Assembly: GCF_001983175.1 (NCBI RefSeq)
Contig: NZ_MNPW01000004.1
Location: 1-64,000, forward strand
Source of the DNA: Pseudomonas cedrina subsp. cedrina
GTDB lineage: Bacteria; Pseudomonadota; Gammaproteobacteria; Pseudomonadales; Pseudomonadaceae
Length of the DNA stretch: 64,000 bases
Reading direction: 5' to 3'
Every line of letters starts with the position of its first letter. Positions within the stretch are counted from its first letter, which is position 1. The notes under the pieces are model-generated. The model did not search any database. It had not been told where the DNA came from and saw nothing but the letters and a program-made list of their open reading frames with translations. This document shows, piece after piece, positions 18,286-27,438 of the stretch. The position numbers were made by a program, and so were the translations under genes.

Positions 18286-19095
18286 TCAACGCCCGAGCAT
18301 CTTCACCCAACGCGAAGGCGGCATGCCATAAGTACTGCGAAATTGCCGGGTCATATGGCTCTGGTCGGTGAAGCCAGCGGTCAACGCCGCATCAACCAGC
18401 GATTGACCCTGAGCCAGCAGGCTGCGCACCAGGTCCAGCCGGCGCATGGTCAGGTAGCGATAGGGGCTGGTGCCGAACAGCACGCGAAAATCCCGCGACA
18501 GGGCCCAGCGGTCGCGGCCGGCGTGGTCGGCCATTTCATCCAGGGTGATGCTGCGACCCAGGGCGCCGTGGATGAATTCCCGGGCGCGCTCGGCGGCAAC
18601 GTAGTCGAAGGTCTTGCGGCTGACGATGCCCCCCGAAACGTTGCTCAGCGCGTGGGCCAGGTCGAACAGTGCGTCCTGCTCCTGCAACGGGTCGAGGGGA
18701 TTATCCAGGTTTTGCAGCAGCACTTCGCTTGCGCGGAACAGCCTGGGGTCAGTGGATAGGCCATTGGGGATAAACGGCAACGGCTTGCCGCCAAGGATCT
18801 GCTGGATCAGCGACGGCTCCACGTAAATCATCCGGTATTTGAAGCCTTCGTCGCTGCCGGCGTGACCGTCATGGGTTTCATCGGGGTGCAGCACCATGGT
18901 GGTGCCGGGCAGACTGTGGATCATGGCGCCGCGATAATGAAAACTCTGCACGCCCGTAAGTGTGCGCCCGATGGCGTAAGTGTCATGTCGGTGCGGATCG
19001 AAGGCGAAGCCGGCAAAGTACGCCTCGATCCGGTCCAGGCCGCTGGCATGCGGGGCGCGGTGCAGCCAGTCAAGGGTGGCGGTGGGGTTGCCCAT
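18286..19095 (-). CDS. AraC-family transcriptional regulator
   Basis: A 269-residue regulator with an N-terminal cupin-like sensor domain (HRHDTYAIGRTLTGVQSF, about residues 36-53, and HPDETHDGH, about 70-78) and a C-terminal double helix-turn-helix ending in the AraC signature TAGFTDQSHMTRQFRSTYG (about 238-256). It is divergent from the LysE-type exporter with 141 bases between starts. Regulator and exporter pairs of this kind are common, so the exporter is its likely target. Confidence 0.88.
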   Translation of the reverse strand: MGNPTATLDWLHRAPHASGLDRIEAYFAGFAFDPHRHDTYAIGRTLTGVQSFHYRGAMIHSLPGTTMVLHPDETHDGHAGSDEGFKYRMIYVEPSLIQQILGGKPLPFIPNGLSTDPRLFRASEVLLQNLDNPLDPLQEQDALFDLAHALSNVSGGIVSRKTFDYVAAERAREFIHGALGRSITLDEMADHAGRDRWALSRDFRVLFGTSPYRYLTMRRLDLVRSLLAQGQSLVDAALTAGFTDQSHMTRQFRSTYGMPPSRWVKMLGR

Positions 19096-19236
19096 GGCGA
19101 CTTGTCACAAAAATGGAGATGGAAACACGTTAACCCAGTCTGCAGCCCTTGTCTTCGAGGGTCTTGTACGATTGTGCAGGGCGGGTACCAAGCCTATGAT
19201 CGCCTTTCGTGTCTTGTGCTGATGGAGCTGCCTGCC

Positions 19237-19875
19237 ATGGATTTTTTCGACCCCGCCTACGTGGCGCCCCTGGTTTCGCTGGCTTTGCTGTGGACGGTGG
19301 CGGTAGTGACGCCCGGCCCCAACTTTTTCAATACGGCGCAATTGGCCGCGAGCTGTTCGCGCCGCCATGGTGTGGTGGCGTCGGCGGGTGTGGCCACCGG
19401 TACAGTCATGTGGGGGCTGGCGGGCGGCCTGGGCATCAAGTCGCTGTTTACCGCGGCACCGATGTTGTACCTGGCGTTCAAGATCATCGGCGGCTGCTAC
19501 CTGATTTACCTTGGGCTGAGGCTGTTCAAGCGCTCGGCGCCGGCCATGGGCCAGAGTGTGCTGCCGGACCAACCCCGGCGCTCGCTGTTTTCCGCCTGGC
19601 GCCTGGGCCTGCTGGGTAACCTCTCCAACCCCAAGGCGGCTCTGTTTGTTGCCACCATCTTCGCCTCCACCATGCCGCCATCACCGTCGCCGATGCTGCT
19701 GACCCTGGCGGTGATCACCATGGCTACCTTGTCGTTCAGTTGGTATTCCTGCGTGGCCCTGGTGTTTTCCAGCGAGCGCATGGCCGATTTCTATAGCCGC
19801 TCGCGCAAGTGGCTCGACCGTTTTGCCGGGAGTTGCTACATGCTCTTCGGTGCACACCTGGTAGCGAATCGCTGA
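19237..19875 (+). CDS. LysE-family amino acid exporter
   Basis: A 212-residue membrane protein of the LysE/RhtB exporter family with about six hydrophobic segments. The family marker TPGPNFFN appears at about residues 24-31 and GNLSNPKAALF at about 126-136. It probably exports an amino acid or related small molecule. The start at 19237 (MDFFDPAY) is preferred because GGAG lies 9 bases ahead; an ATG at 19222 has no ribosome binding site. It is divergently paired with the AraC gene. Confidence 0.87.
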   Translation: MDFFDPAYVAPLVSLALLWTVAVVTPGPNFFNTAQLAASCSRRHGVVASAGVATGTVMWGLAGGLGIKSLFTAAPMLYLAFKIIGGCYLIYLGLRLFKRSAPAMGQSVLPDQPRRSLFSAWRLGLLGNLSNPKAALFVATIFASTMPPSPSPMLLTLAVITMATLSFSWYSCVALVFSSERMADFYSRSRKWLDRFAGSCYMLFGAHLVANR

Positions 19876-19884
19876 CCGTGCATG

Positions 19885-20014
19885 GTAGTGAGCGGGCTTG
19901 CCCCGCGCTGGGTGGCGTAGCCGCCCCAACCAGGCGACCCGGCTCTACCTGGAGGTCGGCGGTGGCTTAACGGGGCGGCTTCGCCACCCAGCGCGGGGCG
20001 AGCCCGCTCACTAC
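19885..20014. repeat. Large imperfect inverted repeat with 43-bp arms
   Basis: Two 43-base arms, starting GTAGTGAGCGGGCTTGCCCC and ending GGGCGAGCCCGCTCACTAC, are complementary with only two mismatches and enclose about 44 bases with a smaller CCAGG/CCTGG hairpin. This is unlike the TGTGGGAGC REPINs elsewhere in the window and may be a second REP-type family. It sits between convergent lysE-like and pgeF genes. Confidence 0.8.
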
Positions 20015-20031
20015 GGGAGACCGCGTGTTTA

Positions 20032-20754
20032 TCAAGGGCTGAGCGCAATCCACGAATAGATCAGCGTCTTCATTTCTTCCGGGTGATGCGTCCTGCGACG
20101 GTAGCTGGCAAACGCTGGTGAAGTGCAGTAAGTACACATTTCACTCACCTCGATCTGCTCCCGCCGAAGGCCCGCCGCCTGCAGCAACATCACCCCATAC
20201 CCGCTCAAATCGAACCACGCACTTCCTTCTTGCCTGGCATGGGGCGGTGCTATTTCGGGTGACAGCAGCGGCGTCGGTTGCGCAGTGGTCCACGGCGCTG
20301 GGCCATCGCGCCACAAGTGACCCTGGTCCGCCTGGAGCCGGGCAACAAACTCTGCGCTGACTTCATAGCAGCATGGCTTGATCGACGGCCCGACCGCTAC
20401 TCGCAACTGGTCCGTGGCAATGCCTGCATCGGTAAAGCGCTTGACGGCATTGGCGATTATCCCCGCCTGCAAGCCCTTCCAACCGCCATGCACAGCGGCT
20501 ACCTTCTCGCCGTTTTGCGACGCAATAAGTATGGGCAAACAATCGGCGGTGATCACCGCGATTGGCTGATGCTCACTCGTAAACACCCCATCCGCTTGTA
20601 CCGTATTGGGCTGCAGGCCCGCTTGCCATTTAATCACCGAAGCGCTGTGCACCTGTTTGCAGATGAACACCTCTGCCGGGCGCAGCGGATCATTGATCGA
20701 ACAAAAACCGTGGTCGATGCCAAGGATGGCACCGAGATTATCTGCCTGCTGCAC
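20032..20754 (-). CDS. pgeF: Peptidoglycan editing factor PgeF (multicopper polyphenol oxidase/laccase fold)
   Basis: A 240-residue YfiH/PgeF protein. The metal-site residues are visible in CKQVHSASV (about residue 32-40), ITADCLPILI (about 68-77) and VHGGWKGLQAG (about 88-98). E. coli PgeF removes wrongly added L-Ser from peptidoglycan precursors. It follows the gamma-glutamyltransferase gene on the same strand with a 27-base gap. Confidence 0.9.
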   Translation of the reverse strand: MQQADNLGAILGIDHGFCSINDPLRPAEVFICKQVHSASVIKWQAGLQPNTVQADGVFTSEHQPIAVITADCLPILIASQNGEKVAAVHGGWKGLQAGIIANAVKRFTDAGIATDQLRVAVGPSIKPCCYEVSAEFVARLQADQGHLWRDGPAPWTTAQPTPLLSPEIAPPHARQEGSAWFDLSGYGVMLLQAAGLRREQIEVSEMCTYCTSPAFASYRRRTHHPEEMKTLIYSWIALSP

Positions 20755-20781
20755 GGGCGCTTTCTCCGTTGGATGAAATGT

Positions 20782-22611
20782 TCAGTCGCCGAGCGCTTCG
20801 CCTTCACGCCTTGGGTCGGCGCCGCCGATCAGCGACACCTTGCCCTGGGCGTCCCGTGTTCGAACGATGGCCTGGATGCCGCTGGTCATCTCGATCTCGT
20901 TCAGCGCATGGTCTTTGTCCTTGAGTGCCTGTTTCAACGCAGGGCTGAATAGACCGGTTTCCAATTCGGTTGCGCCGTTGCGGCTGCCGAAGTTGGGTAG
21001 GCCTATTGCGGCTTGCGGGTCGAGTTTCCAGTCGAGCATCGCCACCAGGGACTTGCTCACGTACTCGATGATCTGCGAGCCGCCGGGCGAGCCGAGCGTG
21101 GCCAGCAACTCGCCGCTCTTGCGGTCGAACACCAGCGTCGGCGCCATGGCCGAACGCGGGCGTTTGCCGGGCTCGACACGGTTGGCCACGGGCTGGCCAT
21201 CTTCCGCGGGAATGAACGAAAAATCGGTCATCTGGTTGTTGAGCAAGAAGCCCTGAACCATGACATGGGCGCCAAACGCCGCTTCCACTGTCGTGGTCAT
21301 CGATACGGCGCCGCCCCTGTCATCCACCGCCACCACTTGCGAGGTGGAGATGCGCAGCGGCGAGCGATCCGGCGCGTATGCCACCTGGATGCCCGCAGGC
21401 AAGCCCGGCTTGGCGATACCCATGCTGCGCTCGCCGATTAACGCAGCGCGCTTGGCCAGATAGTCCGGGGCGATGAGGCCGGCGACCGGCACCGGGACAA
21501 AATCGGCGTCGGCAACGTAGAGCGCGCGATCAGCGAAGGCCAGGCGACCCGCTTCGGCCAGCAGGTGCACGGCGTCGGCTGTCGGCTCAAGGCCGGCCGG
21601 CGATGGGCTTTTCACCGGTTGCATCGCGGCGATGGCCAGCGCCGGGTCGCGAGCTTGCAGCGCCTGCAAGGTACCCAGGATTTGCGCGATGGCGACGCCG
21701 CCCGATGACGGCGGCGGCATGCCGCAGACTCTCCACTGCCGGTAGTCTGTGCACAGCGGCGTGCGTTCCTTGGCGGTGTAGCCCTTCAAGTCCGCCAGGG
21801 ACAGGCTGCCCGCGTTGCGATGGCCTTGCACTTTGCGCGCAATTTCATCGGCAATCGGTCCGCGGTACAGCGCATCCGGCCCTTCCTTGGCAATGCGTTT
21901 GAACACGTCTGCCAGCGCCGGATTTTTCAACAGCGTACCGGTGGCTTTCGGGGTGCCATCGGCATTCAGGAAGTACGCGGCCATTTCGGGCGATTGCACG
22001 ATATAGCGATCCGCCGCGATCAGGCTGTGCAGGCGCGCAGAAATGGCGAAACCCTGTTCCGAGAGCCGGATCGCCGGTTCGAACAGCTTGGCCCATTGCA
22101 GTCGGCCGGTTTTTTTGTGCGCCAGCTCGAGTGCCCGCAATACGCCAGGCGTGCCGACTGAACGGCCGCCTATCTGGGCCTCGGCAAACGTCACCGGCTT
22201 GCCGTCAGCCTGCAGGAACAACCGCTCGGTCGCCCCGGCCGGTGCGGTTTCACGGCCGTCATAGGCGTGCACGTTTGCGCCGTCCCACAGCATGATGAAC
22301 GCACCGCCGCCGATGCCGGAGGACTGCGGTTCCACCAGGGTCAGCACCGCTTGCATCGCGATCGCCGCATCAATCGCCGAACCGCCCTGGCGCAACATCT
22401 CGCGCCCGGCTTCGGCGGCCAGTGGGTTGGCGGCAGCAGCCATATGGCGCTCGGCGTGGCGGGGGGCGAGGTTGGCGCGATAGCCCGAACCCAGCTCCGG
22501 TGCCGGCGGTTGCTCAGCGATGGGGGTGTGGCAGCCGACCAGAGCCAGGGCTATGGCAATCATCGGCAGTTGACGGTGGGAAATTGAAAGCACGCGGTGA
22601 ACTCCGTTCAT
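20782..22611 (-). CDS. ggt: Gamma-glutamyltransferase (lipoprotein type)
   Basis: A 609-residue enzyme that cleaves and transfers the gamma-glutamyl group of glutathione outside the cytoplasm. The catalytic Thr, the new N-terminus after self-cleavage, lies in TSQVVAVDD (about residue 423) at the standard spacing; GSPGGSQIIEYV (about 506-517) holds the oxyanion Ser region. The N-terminus has a lipobox-like ALVGC after a hydrophobic stretch. The start at 22611 (MNGVHRVL) is chosen so that the signal peptide has normal length; the frame is open up to 22719. Its upstream region also carries the ropE promoter on the other strand. Confidence 0.9.
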   Translation of the reverse strand: MNGVHRVLSISHRQLPMIAIALALVGCHTPIAEQPPAPELGSGYRANLAPRHAERHMAAAANPLAAEAGREMLRQGGSAIDAAIAMQAVLTLVEPQSSGIGGGAFIMLWDGANVHAYDGRETAPAGATERLFLQADGKPVTFAEAQIGGRSVGTPGVLRALELAHKKTGRLQWAKLFEPAIRLSEQGFAISARLHSLIAADRYIVQSPEMAAYFLNADGTPKATGTLLKNPALADVFKRIAKEGPDALYRGPIADEIARKVQGHRNAGSLSLADLKGYTAKERTPLCTDYRQWRVCGMPPPSSGGVAIAQILGTLQALQARDPALAIAAMQPVKSPSPAGLEPTADAVHLLAEAGRLAFADRALYVADADFVPVPVAGLIAPDYLAKRAALIGERSMGIAKPGLPAGIQVAYAPDRSPLRISTSQVVAVDDRGGAVSMTTTVEAAFGAHVMVQGFLLNNQMTDFSFIPAEDGQPVANRVEPGKRPRSAMAPTLVFDRKSGELLATLGSPGGSQIIEYVSKSLVAMLDWKLDPQAAIGLPNFGSRNGATELETGLFSPALKQALKDKDHALNEIEMTSGIQAIVRTRDAQGKVSLIGGADPRREGEALGD

Positions 22612-22693
22612 GTTGAGAATGTTCTGGCCTTTCCATGGGGACTTTACCGCAGCAGAGGATCGGGCGTTCCGGGGTGATTTGTTTTTCTTCACT

Positions 22694-22722
22694 GGAACCA
22701 ACGCAATGCAGGTGCCCACAAG
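22694..22722 (+). promoter_or_regulatory. hrp box in front of ropE
   Basis: GGAACC, a 16-base spacer, then CCACAAG. This fits the HrpL-type promoter consensus GGAACC-N15/16-CCACNNA except for the last base. It lies 33 bases before the effector start, so RspL should drive ropE. Confidence 0.85.
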
Positions 22723-22755
22723 TCAACTGTGATCAATCTGATTCCGGAGTCTGTT

Positions 22756-25700
22756 ATGCACAGAAAATTAGACGGTATCAAGTCGCTGCATGACGTTATC
22801 GAGCCCTCGTTCAATCCGGTCAAAAACGATAATTCGACTTCCAATCAAGCTGCTGTGCCTGTCATGGCGCAACCCCACTATCAATCGCTGAACGCCGCTT
22901 CAATGCTTTGCAATATCCGCCTGGAGGGCGGGCGCCTGGAGCCTGACGGGAGCTTGGTCGGGCGCGATATCGCCAGCCATCTCAACGCGCCAGACAAGCA
23001 CTATGTGGCTGACGGCAGCCTTGTCGCGGGCAGCAACACATTGCGTTTCAAGGACGAGCGACATCACCTGTTTCATATTCAGCCCACGCCGGCCGTTGCG
23101 GGGGTCTTTAAAAGCAGCCTGCCTGACACGGCCGGTGGCGAAGGTTCGGTAGCGTCTTTAAGCACTCCCGGCCGGGCGCACCTGGGGAGCATCAGTGGTG
23201 TGCAAACAACCGCAGAGGGCAAACAGTTTCGGCTGGAGGAAGGGCGGCTTTATCGTTTTGAGCCGCTCGCCCTGTCCTGGTTGCCCGACGCCGATAACCA
23301 GGCGTACAGCCGTCTCGGGCTGACGCGTGAGGGGCAGTTGTTGAAGACCCCCCAGGGTTCGCTGGACAGCAGCGCAGAGGGGCGCGCCTCGGTCGTGTTG
23401 AGTCAGGCACAGGGCGCGTCGGTTGTGCATGTTCATGGCGCAGACTCGGCAGTGGTACGTCCGGTTGATGAAAACGGCGCACCTGTACAGCTCACGCGAA
23501 TCGGCTTGGCTGGCACTGCGTTGTATGGCGCGACGGTCGACGGTGAACTGCTGCGTGCGGATGTGCGCCTGGCGCGCGACGGCGTGTTAGCGATGACGGG
23601 GCAATCGCTCGAATCAATGGAGCAGGCGTTAAAGGGCGCCGTGCGTGTCGAGGGGTTCTTTCATGATGACGCCGGGCAGCTTAACGTTCAGGTTCGCGAT
23701 GCCCGTCGGCAATTGCACAGCTCGCCATTGGGTGAGGCTAACGGACTGCGCCCGCAGTGGAACCTGAGCGACGTGTGGGTCAAGGGCATCGAGAAAGGCC
23801 TGCCCTTGCCCAGCCAGCAGGCGCTGACGACGGCGATTGATCTTGGACAGCGGGGCAAGGTTGCGTTTGATTCCGGCAAATTGTTGAGCTGGGATCCACG
23901 AGCGCAACGCTGGGACAACACAGCGCAACAGAACGTGGCTCATCTGGAGCGTGGGCTGGACGGACGTGCCTACGCGCTGCAAGAGGGGCAACTCAAAGCC
24001 GTGACGATCCAAAAAGTGCGTGATCCGGTCTTTGAGGGCGCCAGCTATGAATTAAGTACGCTCCCCAAGCCACGTCCCAATGTCTCACTGGTTGAGGTGC
24101 TCGCCGGGAACTCCCGGAATCCCGTCAGCGGCTTCGCTGTAGCCGACGGCCGCAATTTTGTAACCGTCAATAAAGACCATCAACTCCAGGTCTGCGTGGA
24201 TGGGGTGGTCAGCCCATTGCGGCTTTCACCTGCTCTGGCGATAAAAACGCTGGCGCTCGATCATGAAGCCAATCTCTATACGCACACTCAAGACGGTGGG
24301 CTATTCAGGTTGGATCGCCAGGCCTGGCAGGGCAGCGACGGCGCCGCACATAACTGGACCAAGCTTAAGTTGCCGGAGCGACAGTCTCTGGAGTCCTTGC
24401 GAATGGGAGCCGACAAGCACCTGATTGGCGGCTGGGACAAGCAATTCCATCGATTGGACAAGGCGGCCCCGAATGCACTGGAGTGGGGGCCATTGAGATC
24501 GGCGACGCAGGTACCGTTATTGGCCGATACCTTGACGGCCTCTCAAATGCGCAGGCCGGTATCAGACGGCGCGCTGACGGTGGGCAGCAATGTGATGGGG
24601 CAAACCCGTGAAGGTGTGCCGCTCAAACGCAGTTTTTTCCAAGGCATCAACGCCCACTTTCACCCCTTGGAGGCCCTTGGTGAGAAAGGCAAATCCATTC
24701 AACATTACGTTAAAGGGCGCCGGGGACTGGAGGACGTTTACGCTGCCGATAAGCAACTGCACCAACAGCTCAAACCCCTCTCCAAAACCAGGCCTGTTGC
24801 CACTGACCTGAGCGCTCGCCTGATGGCTTTGAGCGAATCCGGACCGCGGCAAGCGTTGGCCAAACAGCTCAGCCAGGCGTTGGCCAGGGTAGAAGACAGC
24901 AGTCAGTCAAGCGCCCGCTTGTTGGGGGATGTACATGGACTGACATTTGACCCACAGCCCACGCTGAGTCGAACGATGCCGAGCGCTGAATCGGCGCTGC
25001 ACCAACTGTATGAAGCATTCAAACGGGTTACGCCTTCGCCGGGAAAATCAACGGCCGCTCTATTGGCCAACTTCGAAGGGCAAGGCTTGATGCTGCCCGA
25101 GTGGAAGCCGGAGCGTAAGCGAGATCTCGGTCACCCGTCGGCAATCATCGAGGCCGACCTGATTCACCATGCCGATACGCTAAAGCAACTGGCCGATATC
25201 GCCGAGGAGCTCGACAGCGTTTCCGGCAATAGCCCAAGTGCCTTGAAAAGAATTCAAGCGTCGGCGGAGTCGGTGATGAGGGGGTTTGAAGAGAACCCGA
25301 TCCATAAGCTGTCCAGCCAGAATATCGCCAGTTACGAGCAGGCCGAATCCCTGTATGACAACTTCAAGCTCTTGGCCAAAGACCTTGGAACACCAGGATC
25401 GGCCTTGCACTGGCACCTTTCGAGTCTGCTGGGATTGCCCGTCGATGCATCCATCAAGGATGCAATGACCCACCAGGTGCAGCAGCTGGACAGCGGCCAG
25501 ACCCTCAGCCCCAGCCGGACCCAAGGCAAAAGCCTGGGGTTGATGGTGACCGGAATAAAACCTGTGGCGCCGGTGGAGTTTTTTCTGGGAGCCTCCAAGT
25601 CGCATACCCATGGCGTAAGTATCAGCCGTACCGACACCGGCGCGAGGGTGGAGATCAGCACGGACAATATGCGGCGCCTGGCCAGCTCCGTGGGCTGGGG

Positions 25701-27096
25701 AGCGACGTTGGGCCGAGGGGGCGGTGCCGTGGGGCCAGGCTTGCGGGTTGCGGGTGAGTTGACGGCTGCCGTTGCGAAGAACAAAGGCTCCAGCATCGGC
25801 TTTGATGTGAAGGAGGCGGACCTCGGCAAGATGATGTCGATCCTGATGGGGCAGTCTGGTGGTTTGCGCGACTTACTGGCGCTGGGAGAGAAACACGCGG
25901 CCGGCGAAAGCTCGAAACTCAGTGCTGACGTTAATCTGGATGTGCTCGCGCAGTTGCGTTTGATGTATAGCCCGCAGGAGGACATTGCCGAATTGGACTC
26001 GGTGATACGCGCCGGTATCGGGGTGGTAGGTAACCTTAACGTTGCGCACGCGGACAAGAGCCAATCCACCACGCGCTCTGCAACGGGCACCAGCCACGGC
26101 GAGGGAAGCAGTGCGCAATGGCTGAGACAGGGGGGTGTGGGGGCCAACTTCGCGCCGATCAATGCGCTGGCGCTGGGCAGCGCCGAAGCCGGCGGGCCAG
26201 CGACGGCCGCTTTTGCTTTGCCGGAAGTATCAGTCATGGTGAAACTTGATCGTGGGCAGTCACAGGCCTTCAGTTTTTCTTTCAAGGCGCCGCAATCGGT
26301 GACTCAATCTCAGATCGACGGCATTCAGCACAGCCTGTCACGCTATTCACCACAATTCAGACGGGACTTGGCCGGCACTGATCCGTCGGGTGCGCAGGGA
26401 TCTGTGGATGAACAACTGGCTACGTTGCAACGTTTTCTTGCGACTCATCCGCCTTTGGCGACAAAGCCGGATGACTATTACGCTATCAGCCAGGCGCTGG
26501 ACACGTTAATGACCCAACAGGATTTGATGAATGGCGGTCTACGTCAGTTGGCCTCGGTCGAGTCCTCTGTTACACGTGTGGGGTTGCGTGACAATGGGCG
26601 GTATGGCTGGCTGGACGATGTCGCGCCGGCGAACAAGACAGCCATCGTAGAGTGGCTTCAGGATGACCCACAGTTTGCCCAGATAATCGAGCAGCTGCAG
26701 CGGGGCGACGGCACCTCAGTAAGGCTGGGCATGGAGCTCAAGCCAGAGATTCTGCGTACGATCGAACGTAGCCACCTTGCAGGTGAACGGACCGAGTCCT
26801 TGATCAAGCGTGCGCTGAGTGATCCCGGCAACCTGCGGGTCAAAAGCATGAGCATGAGCTACACCGCCAGCCAGTCACATGCCATGTCGGTGCCAGCCGT
26901 GACGAATCTCAGTTTTTCCAGCAGCGCTACGCTCAGTCACACTCACAAACATGTCAACGTGGACTTCGAGTACGGGGCGAATGCGGATAAGCCGTTGCGA
27001 ATGAACTTGAACGACACCTTGAATCCCTTGCCACGTCCTGACCTGACGATTGACTTGGCGGATCAGCGTATAAGGACGCCGAATTCCGTTGCATGA
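22756..27096 (+). CDS. ropE: Type III effector, AvrE/DspE family (RopE-like)
   Basis: A 1446-residue protein recognisable as AvrE/DspE family over most of its length: FFHDDAGQLNVQVRDARRQL (about residues 300-320), a predicted beta-propeller region, and the C-terminal NLRVKSMSMSYTASQS (about 1360). Family members enter plant cells and form water/solute channels. It is shorter than P. syringae AvrE or Erwinia DspE (about 1800). The ATG at 22756 is preferred over GTG at 22729 because GGAG lies 7 bases ahead. A hrp box precedes it. No AvrF/DspF-type chaperone gene adjoins; a terminator and tRNA-Met follow. I found no WxxxE motif by eye. Confidence 0.9.
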   Translation: MHRKLDGIKSLHDVIEPSFNPVKNDNSTSNQAAVPVMAQPHYQSLNAASMLCNIRLEGGRLEPDGSLVGRDIASHLNAPDKHYVADGSLVAGSNTLRFKDERHHLFHIQPTPAVAGVFKSSLPDTAGGEGSVASLSTPGRAHLGSISGVQTTAEGKQFRLEEGRLYRFEPLALSWLPDADNQAYSRLGLTREGQLLKTPQGSLDSSAEGRASVVLSQAQGASVVHVHGADSAVVRPVDENGAPVQLTRIGLAGTALYGATVDGELLRADVRLARDGVLAMTGQSLESMEQALKGAVRVEGFFHDDAGQLNVQVRDARRQLHSSPLGEANGLRPQWNLSDVWVKGIEKGLPLPSQQALTTAIDLGQRGKVAFDSGKLLSWDPRAQRWDNTAQQNVAHLERGLDGRAYALQEGQLKAVTIQKVRDPVFEGASYELSTLPKPRPNVSLVEVLAGNSRNPVSGFAVADGRNFVTVNKDHQLQVCVDGVVSPLRLSPALAIKTLALDHEANLYTHTQDGGLFRLDRQAWQGSDGAAHNWTKLKLPERQSLESLRMGADKHLIGGWDKQFHRLDKAAPNALEWGPLRSATQVPLLADTLTASQMRRPVSDGALTVGSNVMGQTREGVPLKRSFFQGINAHFHPLEALGEKGKSIQHYVKGRRGLEDVYAADKQLHQQLKPLSKTRPVATDLSARLMALSESGPRQALAKQLSQALARVEDSSQSSARLLGDVHGLTFDPQPTLSRTMPSAESALHQLYEAFKRVTPSPGKSTAALLANFEGQGLMLPEWKPERKRDLGHPSAIIEADLIHHADTLKQLADIAEELDSVSGNSPSALKRIQASAESVMRGFEENPIHKLSSQNIASYEQAESLYDNFKLLAKDLGTPGSALHWHLSSLLGLPVDASIKDAMTHQVQQLDSGQTLSPSRTQGKSLGLMVTGIKPVAPVEFFLGASKSHTHGVSISRTDTGARVEISTDNMRRLASSVGWGATLGRGGGAVGPGLRVAGELTAAVAKNKGSSIGFDVKEADLGKMMSILMGQSGGLRDLLALGEKHAAGESSKLSADVNLDVLAQLRLMYSPQEDIAELDSVIRAGIGVVGNLNVAHADKSQSTTRSATGTSHGEGSSAQWLRQGGVGANFAPINALALGSAEAGGPATAAFALPEVSVMVKLDRGQSQAFSFSFKAPQSVTQSQIDGIQHSLSRYSPQFRRDLAGTDPSGAQGSVDEQLATLQRFLATHPPLATKPDDYYAISQALDTLMTQQDLMNGGLRQLASVESSVTRVGLRDNGRYGWLDDVAPANKTAIVEWLQDDPQFAQIIEQLQRGDGTSVRLGMELKPEILRTIERSHLAGERTESLIKRALSDPGNLRVKSMSMSYTASQSHAMSVPAVTNLSFSSSATLSHTHKHVNVDFEYGANADKPLRMNLNDTLNPLPRPDLTIDLADQRIRTPNSVA

Positions 27097-27129
27097 AGGG
27101 TTGTTACGGGAGGGGTTGGCAACGGGCAT

Positions 27130-27163
27130 AAAAAAACGGCCTACCTTTCGGTAAGCCGTTTTT
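27130..27163. terminator. Bidirectional terminator between ropE and tRNA-Met
   Basis: Stem AAAACGGC-CTACC/GGTAA-GCCGTTTT with loop TTTC, flanked by A-run and T-run. It can end ropE transcription on the plus strand and the tRNA transcript on the minus strand. Confidence 0.85.
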
Positions 27164-27169
27164 AGTACT

Positions 27170-27246
27170 TGGTGGCTACACAGGGACTTGAACCCCGGAC
27201 CCCAGCATTATGAATGCTATGCTCTAACCAACTGAGCTATGTAGCC
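27170..27246 (-). tRNA. tRNA-Met (anticodon CAT, elongator type)
   Basis: A 77-base cloverleaf with encoded CCA: acceptor GGCTACA/TGTAGCC, D stem GCTC/GAGC, anticodon loop TTCATAA (27208-27214) and T loop GTTCAAGTC. It lacks initiator features and closely resembles E. coli metT-type elongator tRNA. It sits between the ropE effector and the rest of the type III cluster; in P. aeruginosa a tRNA-Met stands at the equivalent place next to ychF (from memory). Confidence 0.93.
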
Positions 27247-27257
27247 AAGTGGCGCGC

Positions 27258-27286
27258 ATTATTCGCGTAGAACGGGAATGCGTCAA
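27258..27286 (-). promoter_or_regulatory. Sigma-70 promoter of tRNA-Met
   Basis: On the minus strand TTGACG, a 17-base spacer and AATAAT, with the -10 element 11 bases before the tRNA 5' end. This is a near-consensus promoter. Confidence 0.75.
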
Positions 27287-27382
27287 GTATTTATTTTGAA
27301 TTTTTATCTACGCTTTCAACTGTTTAAGGTAAATCGCCGGACTCGGGCGACGAGTGGCCGGCGATTCACCCTGCCGAGTAGC

Positions 27383-27428
27383 AAAAAAGCCTGATCGCGT
27401 TGGGCAGATATCCCTGCCACCCAACGCG
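27383..27428 (-). terminator. Terminator of rspL
   Basis: On the minus strand a perfect 9-bp stem CGCGTTGGG/CCCAACGCG is followed a few bases later by a run of six Ts. It lies 11 bases after the rspL stop. Confidence 0.75.
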
Positions 27429-27438
27429 GTGCCTGCCT

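Noticed and set aside
27170..27246. tRNA-Met as a phage-type integration site (attL/attR)
   Set aside because: I saw no second copy of the tRNA end near 22.6 or 45.7 kb and no integrase gene.
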